Source: Scilla litardierei (taxonomy: Eukaryota > Streptophyta > Magnoliopsida > Asparagales > Asparagaceae). From it: a DNA stretch of 64,000 bases. The position numbers were made by a program, and so were the translations under genes. The notes under the pieces are model-generated. The model saw nothing but the letters and a program-made list of their open reading frames with translations. It made no database searches and had not been told where the DNA came from. The DNA is taken from positions 106,738,837 through 106,802,836 of the forward strand of contig CM061139.1 in NCBI GenBank assembly GCA_030789695.1. The letters are read 5' to 3'. Below, in pieces: positions 35,597 through 47,272 of the stretch; within the stretch, counting starts at the first letter, position 1; each line of letters opens with the position of its first letter.

Positions 35597-38500
35597 TGAT
35601 CGGTCCATATTTTACACCTTTTTTCTGCATGTTTGCACGCCATTTCGATTGCTCATATTGCGATTTTCATGATTATTCGATGATATTGCATTACTTTTCA
35701 CTATTTCTTGTTTTTGTCGGATTTCAGGAAATATGGAACAATTGGGAGCAAAAATGAGCTTAAAGGACTTGCATGCGTGACGGAGCATCGCTCATGGCCT
35801 TATTAAGGAGTTACCAACGCTAGAGGATGAGTAGAAAAGGAAAGAATTTGATAGAATCAAAGAGGAGGAGAAAAAGAGAAGAAAAGAGCTCAAGAGTACC
35901 CCACTCGGCCAAGCAGACTGCTCACTCGGCCGAATGAAGGAACGCACTCGCCCGAGTGAAACGAATACGCACCGAAGATTTGCCATGTTCACTCGGCCAA
36001 GCAAGGAAGACCACTCGGTCGAGTGAGAAAGCCCACTCGCCCAAGTGCTACAGAGATTTCTTCTAGATAAGAGGCCAACTTACTGGAATTTGGAGAATCC
36101 TCACTCGGGCGAGTGGCAAATCCCACTCGACCGAGTGAAGAAGCCCACTCGCCCGAGTATTACAGGGTTTTTATCCTGAGATCTAAACAGACTCTCTGGA
36201 ATTTTTGGAGAACCGCAGAAGACCCTACTCGGTCGAGTATAGAAGCCCACTCGACCGAGTGAAGAGTCCCACTCGGCCGAGTGATGCCGATGACACGAGC
36301 GCCAAGATTTTCAGACAGCCTCCCACTATTTTGAAATCTGATATCATTCCAGAAATCAAACTATTTTTCTCATATTTTTTTATGGATAGTAGACTTCATG
36401 ACGGTTCCAACGCCGCCAAGAACGTGCCAATCGAAGGTCGGATGAAATCTGGAGAATTTCTGTAACTTGATGTTGCAGTGCTGGAATTCACGTATCAGTG
36501 TCACTCGACCGAGTGACACATTCACTCGGCTGAGTGAGTTTTCCACTCAGCCGAGTGACCAGTTTTTGACAGTTTTTGACAGAGTGCTGTTTTCTGGAGT
36601 TTCTGCATGAATTCTCACTCTGCCGAGTGAACTTTCCACTCTTCCGAGTCGCTACTGCCCCAGAACTTAAGTTACGCGCAGAATGTATTTTGGGCGCGGG
36701 TTTCAGAGGGGTTTTAGGGGGTTTTGCTAGGGTTTTTTGGGGGCTATATAAGAGGGTTGTAGCCGTCATTAGAGGGGAGTTCCCTTATGTTTTCTTAGGG
36801 ATTATTTTAGAGATTAGGCCATGCCCTAGGCCCCCTCTTGGATCTAAAAACTTGTATTTGGATTGAAGTTCATCATCAAAGCCAAGTATCTTTGTTCTTA
36901 TTATTTGAATCTTTGATTTGCTATCTTTTCATATGCAAGCAATGTCTCATATTGATTTCTATATCGTTGTTGCTATGCTTGGTTGATTGTTGTTCTAGGG
37001 AAGGGGATGAACCCTATGGATCTCATGTCAAATTTGTGATGAATGAATTTCTATGTTGCTAGAATTGGTAGATGGTTAGGTTGTGATTGATTTTATACGA
37101 ATAGTTAGGGATTTCCATCGACTGGGATTTGCAAGAGATTGGATTTCGATCAATGGGAAGGCCTAGATATTCAAATTAGGTTTATAATCGAAATTCTCTA
37201 GATTTGGTTTGCAAGAGATTGGACCAAAGCTATGATTTTTATTATAAATCTATACCCATATTCGTTTGCAAGAGATTGGACAAATACGAACTATCACAAC
37301 CTAGATCTAACTTGAGTTTGTACGAGAGTGGGCTCGAGGAGCGATTGGACGATGATGTCGATCTTCATGCTAATGGCTTAGGTTAGGGTTTGCACGAGAG
37401 TGGACTCTAATCTAGGTTTGCTATAGACCGGCAATAGTGCGAGAGCGTGAGCTTGGTTTTACATTAAGTTGCGACTAGTTCACCTCAACACAAGTCTAGT
37501 AATATTGAGATTCACTATTGTAATGCCATGCTAAGCTACTGCACAAGTACTAGAGGGGGGGGTGAATAGTACTTTAAAATAATTAAGAGGCTAATTCCTA
37601 ATTACTTGCAAACTCTACCAAACAATGCGGAAAACGTAAATGTTAGACAACAAATAAACAATCGCAAACAACGATATTACTGGGTTCGGATCCACCCAAG
37701 TCAAGTCTCCCCGACTTGTTCCCGGTGATCCTACGTCCCAACCACCTGGATCCCCTCCGGATACTTGAGTTAGAAACCCTAACTCAAGATTTCCACTATG
37801 AAATACTTGTGAAGAACCTTCACCAAGTCAAATCATACACAAAGTAAATTTGTGACTCCCACAACCCGGGATCACAAACACAACTCTCACAACCGAGAGA
37901 TAAACACTTACAAAATGAAAGTAAATGAAATAGAATAGCTTACCACAAAATACCTATGCCTTGAGTATACTTACGAATTAGAGCAAGGATGATTTTGAGG
38001 AAGAAGAAGGCACCAAACCCTAGCTCCAAGATGTAGATCAGCGATGGAGAGCTATGGGGTTGTTGGTGACCTAGGATCAAGCACTTGGCTTGGAAGGCTT
38101 CACACTCAATGAATCTCTCTTTGGAAGTAAGAGTGAGGAGAGATTATTGAATGGAATGAAAGAGCTTTGAATGAGCTTGGAATGATTTCTCTTGATCTCT
38201 AAACTTGCAATAATATCAGCCTTGACTGCAATGAATGCAGCCCATCAAGTATTTATAGGATATAGGAGAGAGAGAAAGAAATTCGAGTCATTAAATGCTC
38301 TAACGGCTCTTTTCTGAACTCAACTAGTCGGTCAAAGAACAACCACTGACCGACTAGTTCATCAACTAGTCGGTCGGTCATTTAACGTAGACCGGCTAAT
38401 GGAAGAACAGCCAAAAGATCGAAGCACGGACAAAAGGAACTAGTCGGTCCAAGAAGAGTAGCTGACCGACTAGTTTCATAACTAGTCGGTCGGTTACTTA

Positions 38501-39687
38501 ACTGAGACCGACTAAGCGATAAAACTGAAGTCTGAGCACAAATTGATTTAGTCGGTCCAAGAACAAATGTTGACCGACTAGTTCATCAACTAGTCGGTCA
38601 CCAAATGTGCATAGACCGACTAACGATAAACAGTAAGTTAGGAGAAAATTGGCATGTACAGTAAAGCTAAACTAGTCGGTCCAAGAAGGAGGGTTGATTG
38701 ACTAGTTCATCAACTAGTCGGTCGATCAATGAACACAGACCGACTAAAGATAAACAGTAGCTCAGGCTCAAAGTTGCATGAACATGAAAAGCTCAACTAG
38801 TCGGTCACAGAAGCATCACTGACCGACTAGTTCACAAACTAGTCGGTCGGTGAGTCAACTTAGACCGACTAACTGTAAACATTAAAGAGCTTAGAATTGA
38901 CTGACAAAAACTAGTCGGTCCAAGAAGCTTTGCCGACCGACTAGATCACCATCTAGTCGGTCAGTTCTTCTTCTTGAACCAACTAACATGCACAAGAAGT
39001 CACGAATCGAAGCGCGAAGCTTCGGGAAAGTTTGTATGGACTTCTACTAAGATCCTAGAGCTAAGATATAAGCGTTATGAATATTTAAACTGTAAGACCT
39101 ACTCAAGGCTTAACATTCTACGAAAGAAGCTTAAAGACTATAAATAAAACTTGACGATACCGTCTTCAATAGCTTCAATCGAATCTTCATGACTTCTAAA
39201 ATGGTCCATAAGCTTCAACGAAGCTTTAGGCATACGATCACGTGCTTTGAGAAGTCTCAAGATGTCGCTTTGGATGTTCATATGAATTTGGCGACGATCT
39301 CCATAACTGCGCTCACAAATTGTTAGTTCACGATATATTTATGTTTGTTCATCATCCAAAACCAAATCCGGGGAGTCCAATATCCAACAACTATTTACAA
39401 TGATGTATGATGATCTGTAGTGGGAATTTCCTAGCCCTAGACACTTTTATTATATTGTATTTTAATCGGTATTTGACCAACATCTCTATCACCGACACCG
39501 ACATCCATCACCATTGTCATTACATCATACCATACCCATCTCCACCAATAATACATTCGTAGTTGACTAACCTAGGATAGATTGGAGCCAACACCACCTC
39601 CTCGTGTTCGATACCCGCTCGTCACTTAACCGTGCGCTTGCGGTAAAACGACAATCGTTCTCCGGGTGTATATCCGGGATGCGATCA
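35597..39687 (+). repeat. 5' LTR of element F, interrupted by solo LTR J
   Basis: Without J it is about 2,215 bp and matches 43408-45579. U3 holds about 18 variants of CACTCGGCCGAGTG (35899-36656) such as CACTCGCCCGAGTG and CACTCGACCGAGTG. The TATA box ctatataag is at 36744-36752. U5 carries the TTTGCAAGAGATTGG repeats. Confidence 0.92.
37519..39389 (-). mobile_element. Solo Sirevirus-type LTR J
   Basis: This 1,871-bp LTR starts TGTAATGCC and ends CCAATATCCAACA on the plus strand, collinear with the LTRs of I. It is flanked by a perfect duplication ACTAT (37514-37518 and 39390-39394). Six four-half-site modules of CTAGTCGGTC and GACCGACTAG lie at about 38325-38995. The minus-strand TATA box CCTATAAATA is at 38259-38250. 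Confidence 0.92.
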
Positions 39688-39693
39688 AGTTTT

Positions 39694-39711
39694 TGGCGCC
39701 GTTGCCGGCGA
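39694..39711 (+). other. Primer-binding site, tRNA-Asp type (F)
   Basis: TGGCGCCGTTGCCGGCGA, one mismatch from the tRNA-Asp complement, six bases inside the LTR. Confidence 0.88.
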
Positions 39712-39875
39712 GGTGTTTCCTGTTGGATGCCAATTGGTCACAAGTAGGTTGATTAGACTACGAAATTTTTTTAACAACAGGGAATTTTCACCCCCGCCAC
39801 CATTATTATCATTTCTATATTCTTTTGTGCCACTGATATTTTTCTCCAGGTATTTATCTTTGTTGATCAGGTGCT

Positions 39876-41361
39876 ATGGATTATACTACGTGGACCACAG
39901 ATTTTGATCAGAGTGCTCCGATGGGAGAATACTATTATGATCGGAGTGCTCAGATGGGAGAATACTATTTTGATCAGAGTGCTCAGATGGGAGAATACTA
40001 TTTTGATCAGAGTGCTCAGACAGGAGAATACTTTTTTGATGAGATGCATGCACACCAGGTTGAAATGCAAGCCAGGCTTGATAAGAGCAACCTTCAATTG
40101 GAATGGGCAAAGAGGGTACTTAAAATGAATGCGCTCATGCTTAAGGTTGCAGAGATTTCCAAAGATATCAGTTCTGCTTCATCATATTATGGGCAAGAAG
40201 CATCACCGGTCATATTACCAGAGCCATAATATGCCGTCGTCGATCCCACATCCTACGATACAACTATTGCATATAAAGAATGGATGGACGAAGAGGCAGT
40301 GGAGGAAGCAGAAATTGAGTCATATGCACAGCCAGAGGAGGACACGTTTCAGAGATTATTGGATGGCCTCTTGGAGTCAGTAAGGTTCACCGATTCAGAG
40401 AGCATTACAATCAGGTGATGCATTTGAGCTACGATTTGCAGATTTTGATATGAACCGTGTTTTAGCTGTAGGAACAATTGAGGAGGACATCCATGTCAGT
40501 CTTGAGGGGGATAGACTATATTTTTGGATTGCTTGCGGGCATTCCCCTCCTCATGATATATCCCCACAAGTTGACACACATGAGCAGCCATCATCACCAT
40601 TCCAGAGAGAGCCTACATTGATAGTTCATGAGAAGACAAAAGAGCACACTGTCGAGCCATAGCATATTGACAAGGAGGCCTCACATGCGGAGCCAGAGCA
40701 TGCTTTTGAGGAGGCCTTACACACGAAGCCAGAACTTATCGTCGAGTAGGTCGTGTATCGAGACGAGGACACAGCCATTCATAAGGATCCCGAGCACTAC
40801 CCTCCTCCATTAGAGCTCCTGCAGCCACCTCATTCTTCCACTGATGTCGAGGACTATCCCACAGAGCTTACTGCTCCCACTCAGGGAGATATTTTTACAC
40901 ATCCCATTTCTGAATCATGTATTCCATTTGATATTTACTTTGATTCAGATATTTTTGACACGTCGTACCTTTTACAGTGCACATACGATTATGGATCGGA
41001 GGTATGCTTGGATGTGTCACAGTTTGACGAGCCTGCCGAGGAGGTCCACACGTACGATCCAGATTTACCTGAGCAGCTGAGAGAGGACACCACGGAGACA
41101 ACTATCACAGCACGAGAGGATATTGGATTATTTCCAGAGAAGTATCGTCCACCATTATTTATTTCATATATTTCTATAGACGATCCTCTTTGGAATACTT
41201 TTATTACGAGGGTGAATTTTTTGCAGCGAACTGATGCATCCTATTCTCTGCAGGGTACAGGTGGAGTCTTTGTGCGAATGTTGGGGGATGCATTGCTGGG
41301 GTTCGTTGGATTTCATGGACACATGCATATGGCGGAGCCACGGAAAGAGCAGTTGGAGTAG
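39876..41361 (+). pseudogene. Unknown acidic ORF of element F, related to the ORF at 676-1161
   Basis: The ATG at 39876 opens a frame with tandem repeats of the 11-residue unit MGEYYFDQSAQ (33 bp, about four copies), then a Leu/Lys-rich segment that may form a coiled coil. A stop at 40227-40229 and a frameshift near 40415 break it. The block EDTFQRLLDGLLESV...GTIEEDIHVSLEGDRLYF matches the ORF of A. The rest runs to 41361 with one more stop (about 40747) and ends in a less acidic region with VNFLQRTDASYSLQGTGGVF. In total it would be close to 500 residues, mostly acidic. No known domain is recognised. It is the only coding sequence of F and sits in the gag position. Confidence 0.65.
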
Positions 41362-43392
41362 TTGCCTGCACCGGCAAATATACTGGATCCGCCTTTTGCT
41401 ATATGTGATATCAATCCAGTAGTGTAGTATTTTATGCTTTAAATAAACACGAATCCTCTCGACAGCGAGAGGACCGTATAGATTTGATTGAATAAATATC
41501 CCCTCATATGACGGAAACAAAATTTTTTACACCCCAACCCCATTATATATATTAATTGCCATCTTTATATTTTGATGTGTCACATCCTTTTTGCTCACCA
41601 CCCATCGAGCATTTCTTTCAAGTGAATACTCACATTCTTATTCGTTTGACTCAATCTCGCTTAGCAAAGCCGTGACATTTTTGATCGAGTCATTTGAATA
41701 GGATTGTTTGGTATAAGCTTGGGGGAAAGCGCTCTCATGCATCATTGCATGTGCATGTGCATGTAGTTGCATTAGAATTTCATGTCATTCATTTCATCAT
41801 TTTTCATTCAGCCCCTTATTGTTATCGTTGTCCCTTATATTCTTCCATTATGATCACATTGAGGACAATGTGAAGTTTAAGCTTGGGGGAGTGCATTTCC
41901 ATGCCATTTAGATGCATTAGTTGCATTTTTACTCTATTTTTAGGGTTTTTAAAAAATTTTCAAAATTTTGCATCATCTTTTTGAATTTTCCATCTTATTT
42001 TCCTTTTATGTGTGTTCATGCATCATGTTGTATGCTTGTTTTTCTTTTCTTTCCTCTCTTTTTATTTTTTATTTCTTTATTTTCCTTTTTTTCTTCTTTC
42101 GCTAGATGAATTTCGTATGATGATATCTCTTATTGCTTTAGCAACCATCACGATGCTTATTATGCCTTGCCACGCTACTCAGAGTATTCCATTGTCTTGC
42201 TATTCACATGTGCTTGCAAATCTATTCTTTTGATGATTCCTCTATATGAATGCATGATATTAATTGAAGCTGAATGTATAGATTAGTGTTTAATATGCTT
42301 TTGTTGGAAGTGCACCAAGATTCACGCATCAATTGTATAACGGAAGCATCTGCCTTATTATCTTATTCACCTTCTGTTGCATGCTTGATATGAAAGTAAT
42401 CTTTATCGGTTGACTTCGCTTTTTATTGAGATGATTGAGAATATCCATGCTTACATATGAGTTTTAGTTGAAGTATTATTTTATTGAACCGTTCGTGCAC
42501 ATCTAGAGTGAATCGAGTGTTACATTATTTTCTTCACCACATATATCTTTTTATTCTCTACATGTCACTTGTGTTCACCTCTTAAAGCTAATTATATCGC
42601 ATCCATTTCCCAAAAAATCCCTAAAAAAGAAAAGTTGGCTCCAAAAAGTCCAAAAAGCCAAAAAGGAGCCAAAACCCAAAAATACAAATCATATAGCTCC
42701 TACAAAAATCCAAAAAGAAAAATGAAAAAAAGCTCAAAAAAAAGAAAAAAATGTTCTCTATCTCATTATTGGAGCCACAAAACACTTAGAAAAACCAAGG
42801 CAAAAATCCCATTTTCCACTATCATATTCCTTTAGATGTGATACCTCAAGCTAAGCTTAGGGGAGTGAACTCATTTGACCATATGAGTGAGTACGACATT
42901 AGAGTGGAGAGGTGTACGAATGGAGAAGTTTGATAATGCTGAAACTTAGCAAAATACCTTAGTTATGGAGATTTCTTATGAATCGATATAAATATATGAA
43001 TGCCATGATTTATTCCATTCTCCATTGCATGTTTAGCGTAATTCTTATATGCTTCTGTTATAACGTTTGATTGAAAAGTGCATCGCCAACATTTGTATAT
43101 TAAATTCTATGAAATGCATGATGTTGATATGAATTGATTGTATGAATTTAGAGAATCCCTTCCTTTGTTCTTAAAAGCTAGCAAGTACCGTGTTTAAGTA
43201 TGATATGAAATCTTTATAGCATGTGATTCGTATTTTCCGAGTTATCGTGATGTGTGGCTTATGGCTTGAGATCTGAGAGAATAATCTAGCGACCCCTCCC
43301 ACTTCGTATTCTTTTCTTTTTCATTTCATTTCCTTTGCTTTCATCTCCCAAGTCCTCTCTTTACTTATCTTCCTCGTGGACGAGTAAGAGGT
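41362..43392 (+). other. 3' untranslated region of element F
   Basis: Noncoding. It holds AAGCTTGGGGGA at 41715-41726, the perfect hairpin TCACATTG-AGGA-CAATGTGA at 41854-41873 followed by AAGCTTGGGGGA at 41879-41890, an A-rich stretch (42600-42790), and the hairpin TTCCTCG-TGGA-CGAGTAA (one mismatch) at 43370-43387. Confidence 0.75.
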
Positions 43393-43407
43393 AAGCTTGG
43401 GGGATTT
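43393..43407 (+). other. Polypurine tract of element F
   Basis: AAGCTTGGGGGATTT directly abutting the 3' LTR. Confidence 0.87.
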
Positions 43408-45579
43408 TGATCGGTCCATATTTTACACCTTTTTTCTGCATGTTTACACGCCATTTCGATTGCTCATATTGCGATTTTCACGATTATTCGATGATATTGC
43501 GTTACTTTTCACTATTTCTTGTTTTTGTCGGATTTCAGGAAATATGGAGCAATTGGGAGCAAAAATGAGCATAAAGGACTTGCACGCGTGACGGAGCATC
43601 GCTCATGGCCTTATTAAGGAGTAACCAGCGCTAGAGGATGAGTGGAAAAGGAAAGAATTTGATAGAATTGATGAAGAGGCGAAAAAGAGAAGAAAAGAGC
43701 TCAAGAGTACCCCCCACTCGGCCAAGCAGACTGCTCACTCGGCCGAGTGAAGGACAGCACTCGCCCGAGTGAAACGGATACACACCGAAGATTTACCATG
43801 TTCACTCGATCGAGTAAGGAAGACCACTCGGTCGAGTGAGAAAGCCCACTCACCCGAGTGCTACAGAGATTTGTTCCAGATAAGATGCCAACTTACTGGA
43901 ATTTGGAGAATCCTCACTCGGGCGAGTGGCAAATCCCACTCGACCGAGTGAAGAAGCCCGCTCGCCCGAGTATTCAGGGTTTTTCTCCTGAGATCTAAAC
44001 AGACTCTCTGGAATTATTGGAGAACCACAGAAGACCCTACTCGGCCGAGTATAGAAGCCCACTCGACCGAGTGAAGAGTCCCACTCGGCCGAGTGATGCC
44101 GATGACACGAGCACCCAGATTTTCTGATAGCCTCCCACCATTTTGAAATCTGATATCATTCCAGAAATCAAACTATTTTTCTCATATTTTTTATGGATAG
44201 TTGACTTCATGACGGTTCCAACGCTGCCAAGAATATGCCAATCGAAGGTCGGATGAAATCTGGAGAATTTCTGCAACTTGATGTTGCAGTGCTGGAATTC
44301 ACGTATCAGTGACACTCGGCCGAGTGAGTTTTCCACTCGGCCGAGTGACCAGTTTTTGACGGTTTTTGACAGAGTACGATTTTCTAGAGTTTCTGCAGGA
44401 ATTCTCACTCTGCCGAGTCGCTACTGCCCCAGAACTTAAGTTGCGCGCAGAATGTATTTTGGGCGCGGGTTTCAGAGGGGTTTTAGGGGTTTTTGCTAGG
44501 GTTTTTGGGGGCTATATAAGAGGGTTGTAGCCGTCATTAGAGGGGAGTTCCCATATGTTTTCTTAGGGATTATTTTAGAGGTTAGGCCATGCCATAGGCC
44601 CCCTCTTGGATCTAAAAGCTTGTATTTGGATTGAAGTTCTTCATCAAAGCTAAGTATCTTTGTTCTTATTATTTGAATCTTTGATTTGCTATCTTTTCAT
44701 ATGCAAGCAATGTCTCATATTGATTTCTATATCATTGTTGCTATGCTTGGTTGATTGTTGTTCTAGGGAAGGGGATGAACCCTATGGATCTCATGTCAAA
44801 TTTGTGATGAATGAATTTCTATGTTGCTAGAATTGTTATATGGTTAGGTTGTGATTGTTTTAATACGAATAGCTAGGGATTTCCATCGATTGGGATTTAC
44901 AAGAGATTGGATTCCTATCGATGGGAAGGCCTAGATATTCGAATTAGGTTTATAATCGAAATTCTCTAGATTTGGTTTGCAAGAGATTGGACCAAAGCTA
45001 GGATTTTTATTATAAATCTATACCCATATTCGTTTGCAAGAGATTGGACGAATACGAACTATCACAACCTAGATCGTAACTCAAGTTTGCACGAGAGTGG
45101 GCTCGAGGAGCGATTGGACGATGATGTCGATCTTCATGCTAGTGGCTTAGGTTAGGGTTTGCACGAGAGTGTGCCCTAATCTAGGTTTGCTATAGACCGG
45201 CAATAGCGCGAGAGCGTGAGCTTGGTTTTACATTAAGTTGCGACTAGTTCACCTCAACCCAAGTCTAGTAATATTGAGATTCACTATTTACAATGGTGTA
45301 TGACGATCCGTAGTGGGAATTTCCTAGCCCTAGACACTTTTATTGTATTGTATTTGAATCGATATTTGACCAACATCTCTATCCCCGATACCGCCATCCA
45401 TCACCATTGTCATTACATCATACCATACCCATCTCCACCAATAATACATTCGTAGTTGACCAACCTAGGATAGATTGGAGCCAACACCACCTCCTCGTGT
45501 TCGATACCCGCTCGTACTTGACCGTGCGCTTGCGGTAAAACTACAATCGTTCTTCGGGTGTATATCCGGGACGCGATCA
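43408..45579 (+). repeat. 3' LTR of element F
   Basis: This 2,172-bp LTR starts TGATCGGTCCATATTTTACA and ends GGACGCGATCA. The palindrome cluster lies at 43715-44426 and the TATA box ctatataag at 44512-44520. It is followed by AGGCT, the target duplication partner of AGGCC at 35592-35596. Confidence 0.92.
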
Positions 45580-46262
45580 AGGCTGACCAACCCATCGGCC
45601 GTAAGGCTGGGGGGAACTCTCCCAGCAGGCCAATCACTCGATCAACCGTAAGACTGGTGGTATCTCCCCCAGTATGCTGACCGACTTATCGACCGTAAGA
45701 CTGGGGGTAACTCCTCCAGCGGGCTGATTTCTTATCGACCGTAAGGCTGGGGTAAACTTGCCTAGCAGGCCGATCATTTGATCGGTCATAAGACTGGCGG
45801 TAGCTCCCCCAGCAAGCCAATCGACCTACCGACTGTAAGGCTGGGGGCAACCCCCCAGCAGGCCGATTACTTGTCGACCGTGAGGCTAGGGAAAACTACC
45901 CCAGCAGGCCGACCGACCCATCGACCGTAAGACTGGCAGTAGCTCTCCCAGTAGGCCGACTGACCCGTCGACTGTAAGGCTGGAGCAACTCCCCCAGCTG
46001 GCCGATTACTCGACCAACCGTAAGGCTGTGGGCAACTCCCCCGCAGACCAACCGACCTATCAACTGTAAGGCAGGGGTAATTCTCCTAGCAGGCCGATTT
46101 CTTATCGACCGTAAAGCTGGGTGCAACTCCCCCAGCTAGCCGATCACTCGACTGAACATAAGGTTGTGGGCGACTCCCCTAGCAAGATGATTACTTGTCG
46201 ACCTTAAGGCTGGGGCAACTCTCCCAACGGGCCGGCCATTCCATCGACTGAAAGGCAGGGAA
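45580..46262. repeat. 46-47 bp tandem array, right part (about 14 units)
   Basis: Continuation of the array at 34988-35596, more diverged, with the same GGCTGGGG...CCCCCAGC core in each unit. Together the two parts give about 27 units. Confidence 0.9.
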
Positions 46263-46555
46263 CTATTCATCTGACAAATCGATTAGACCTTCGATCCTTA
46301 TCGGTAGTACCTCCCCGAATAAATGCTTCCCTCAAATCGTGCCACCCGTCGAATTTGACACGAGCCACGTAATTGGGGGAATAAGATGAATAAAACACAG
46401 CCACAGAAATTCCATTCAGATCATAAGGGGGTCTTTTACAAGAGGGAGGAGGAAGAGACAATCTACGATGCCTATGCCTCACCAGTCGGTTTGGCACCTC
46501 ACATGTCCCCTGTCTCGACAGGCTGGTCGGGATAAGCTGAGGAACGAGGAAGTAT
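46263..46555. other. Noncoding segment of element E
   Basis: Between the tandem array and the antisense ORF I see no credible gene or site here. Confidence 0.4.
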
Positions 46556-47226
46556 TCACCGAACCCGCTCCTCGTATGCCCGAAAACCCTCCAGGAAGGA
46601 GTTCACGATCTGCAGGGCCAGGATCTCCTCGTAGCCCCTTACAACTTCAGCGACGAGATGATCGGGGCCTGCTTGCTGCAAGAAAGAAATCTCGGACAAA
46701 ATCTCGTCCCTTTCCTTCATATACACCTCCTGGACGAGGGATAAAGCCTCCTCCACAAATTCCACTGCTGCTGCCTGAGAGACGTCAGTGGCTGTCAACA
46801 CTTCTTTTGGCCTCCCCACCTCCGATGACAATTAGCAACCTGAAGAAGCACAGACCGTAGCTCCATGCGAGCCCCCTCGGCCGCTTTCTCAATCGACTCT
46901 GCCCTCTAATGATCTCGCTCGAAGGTCACCTTAACCTCGGCCATCTGTCCTCTAACGCTCTCGATCGAAGACCGACATCGAAGACATCTGCAAAACGAAA
47001 GGTTTGAGAACGCTCGGAACTACTGAACGAGAAAAAAGGGCGGAAAAAGAATAACCAGCTGGCTTGCCCATACCATGCAATCTGCTAGGTCCACGGGACC
47101 AACTTTTTCTAGGAGGGAGTAATCCCTCGGAAGAGGAGAATTTTGTGACAGACGAACGGCTACACCTCTGTCTGCAAATACCAACTCACTAGATGGCGTC
47201 TCAGGGATAGGCTCGAGCACCGACAA
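46556..47226 (-). pseudogene. Antisense accessory ORF remnant of element E
   Basis: On the minus strand a first exon from 47226 ends at a GT donor (47073). An AG acceptor at 46988 after a T-rich tract gives an 86-bp intron. The next segment encodes a charged helix (SIESVRGQMAEVKVTFERD) with a stop, then after a frameshift VEFVEEALSLVQEVYMKERDEILSEISFLQQAG to 46556. It looks like the C-terminal coiled-coil end of a protein. Extra ORFs antisense to gag-pol are known in Tat-lineage elements, which suits this place. Alternatively it is a captured host gene fragment. Function unknown. Confidence 0.45.
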
Positions 47227-47272
47227 TATCCGAGCCGGGTCAACGGGAGTCCGTTTAGCTTGGATGGGTCGA

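Larger units (their letters stand above)
35597..45579 (+). mobile_element. Gag-less and pol-less family 1 element F
   Basis: LTRs of about 2.2 kb lie at both ends (the 5' copy split by solo LTR J), with a near-perfect target duplication AGGCC/AGGCT. Internal DNA of 3.7 kb has a tRNA-Asp primer site, one long decayed ORF of unknown function, and a 3' UTR with polypurine tract. There is no RT, integrase, gag, protease or Athila ORF, and no internal palindrome cluster. Confidence 0.9.
32483..47272 (+). mobile_element. Tat-like Ty3/gypsy relic E, interrupted by F
   Basis: Pieces in order: LTR-like tail and degenerate primer site (33032), gag (33832-34830), tandem array (34988-35596 and 45580-46262) and an antisense accessory ORF (46556-47226). 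No RT or integrase is present between gag and array. A gag with a WYNYLP...LSWIFYNQF core, a GGCGCCGTCTGTGG-like primer motif, a tandem array and an antisense extra ORF together fit the Tat lineage. Its 3' LTR is not seen because G starts at 47273. Confidence 0.65.
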
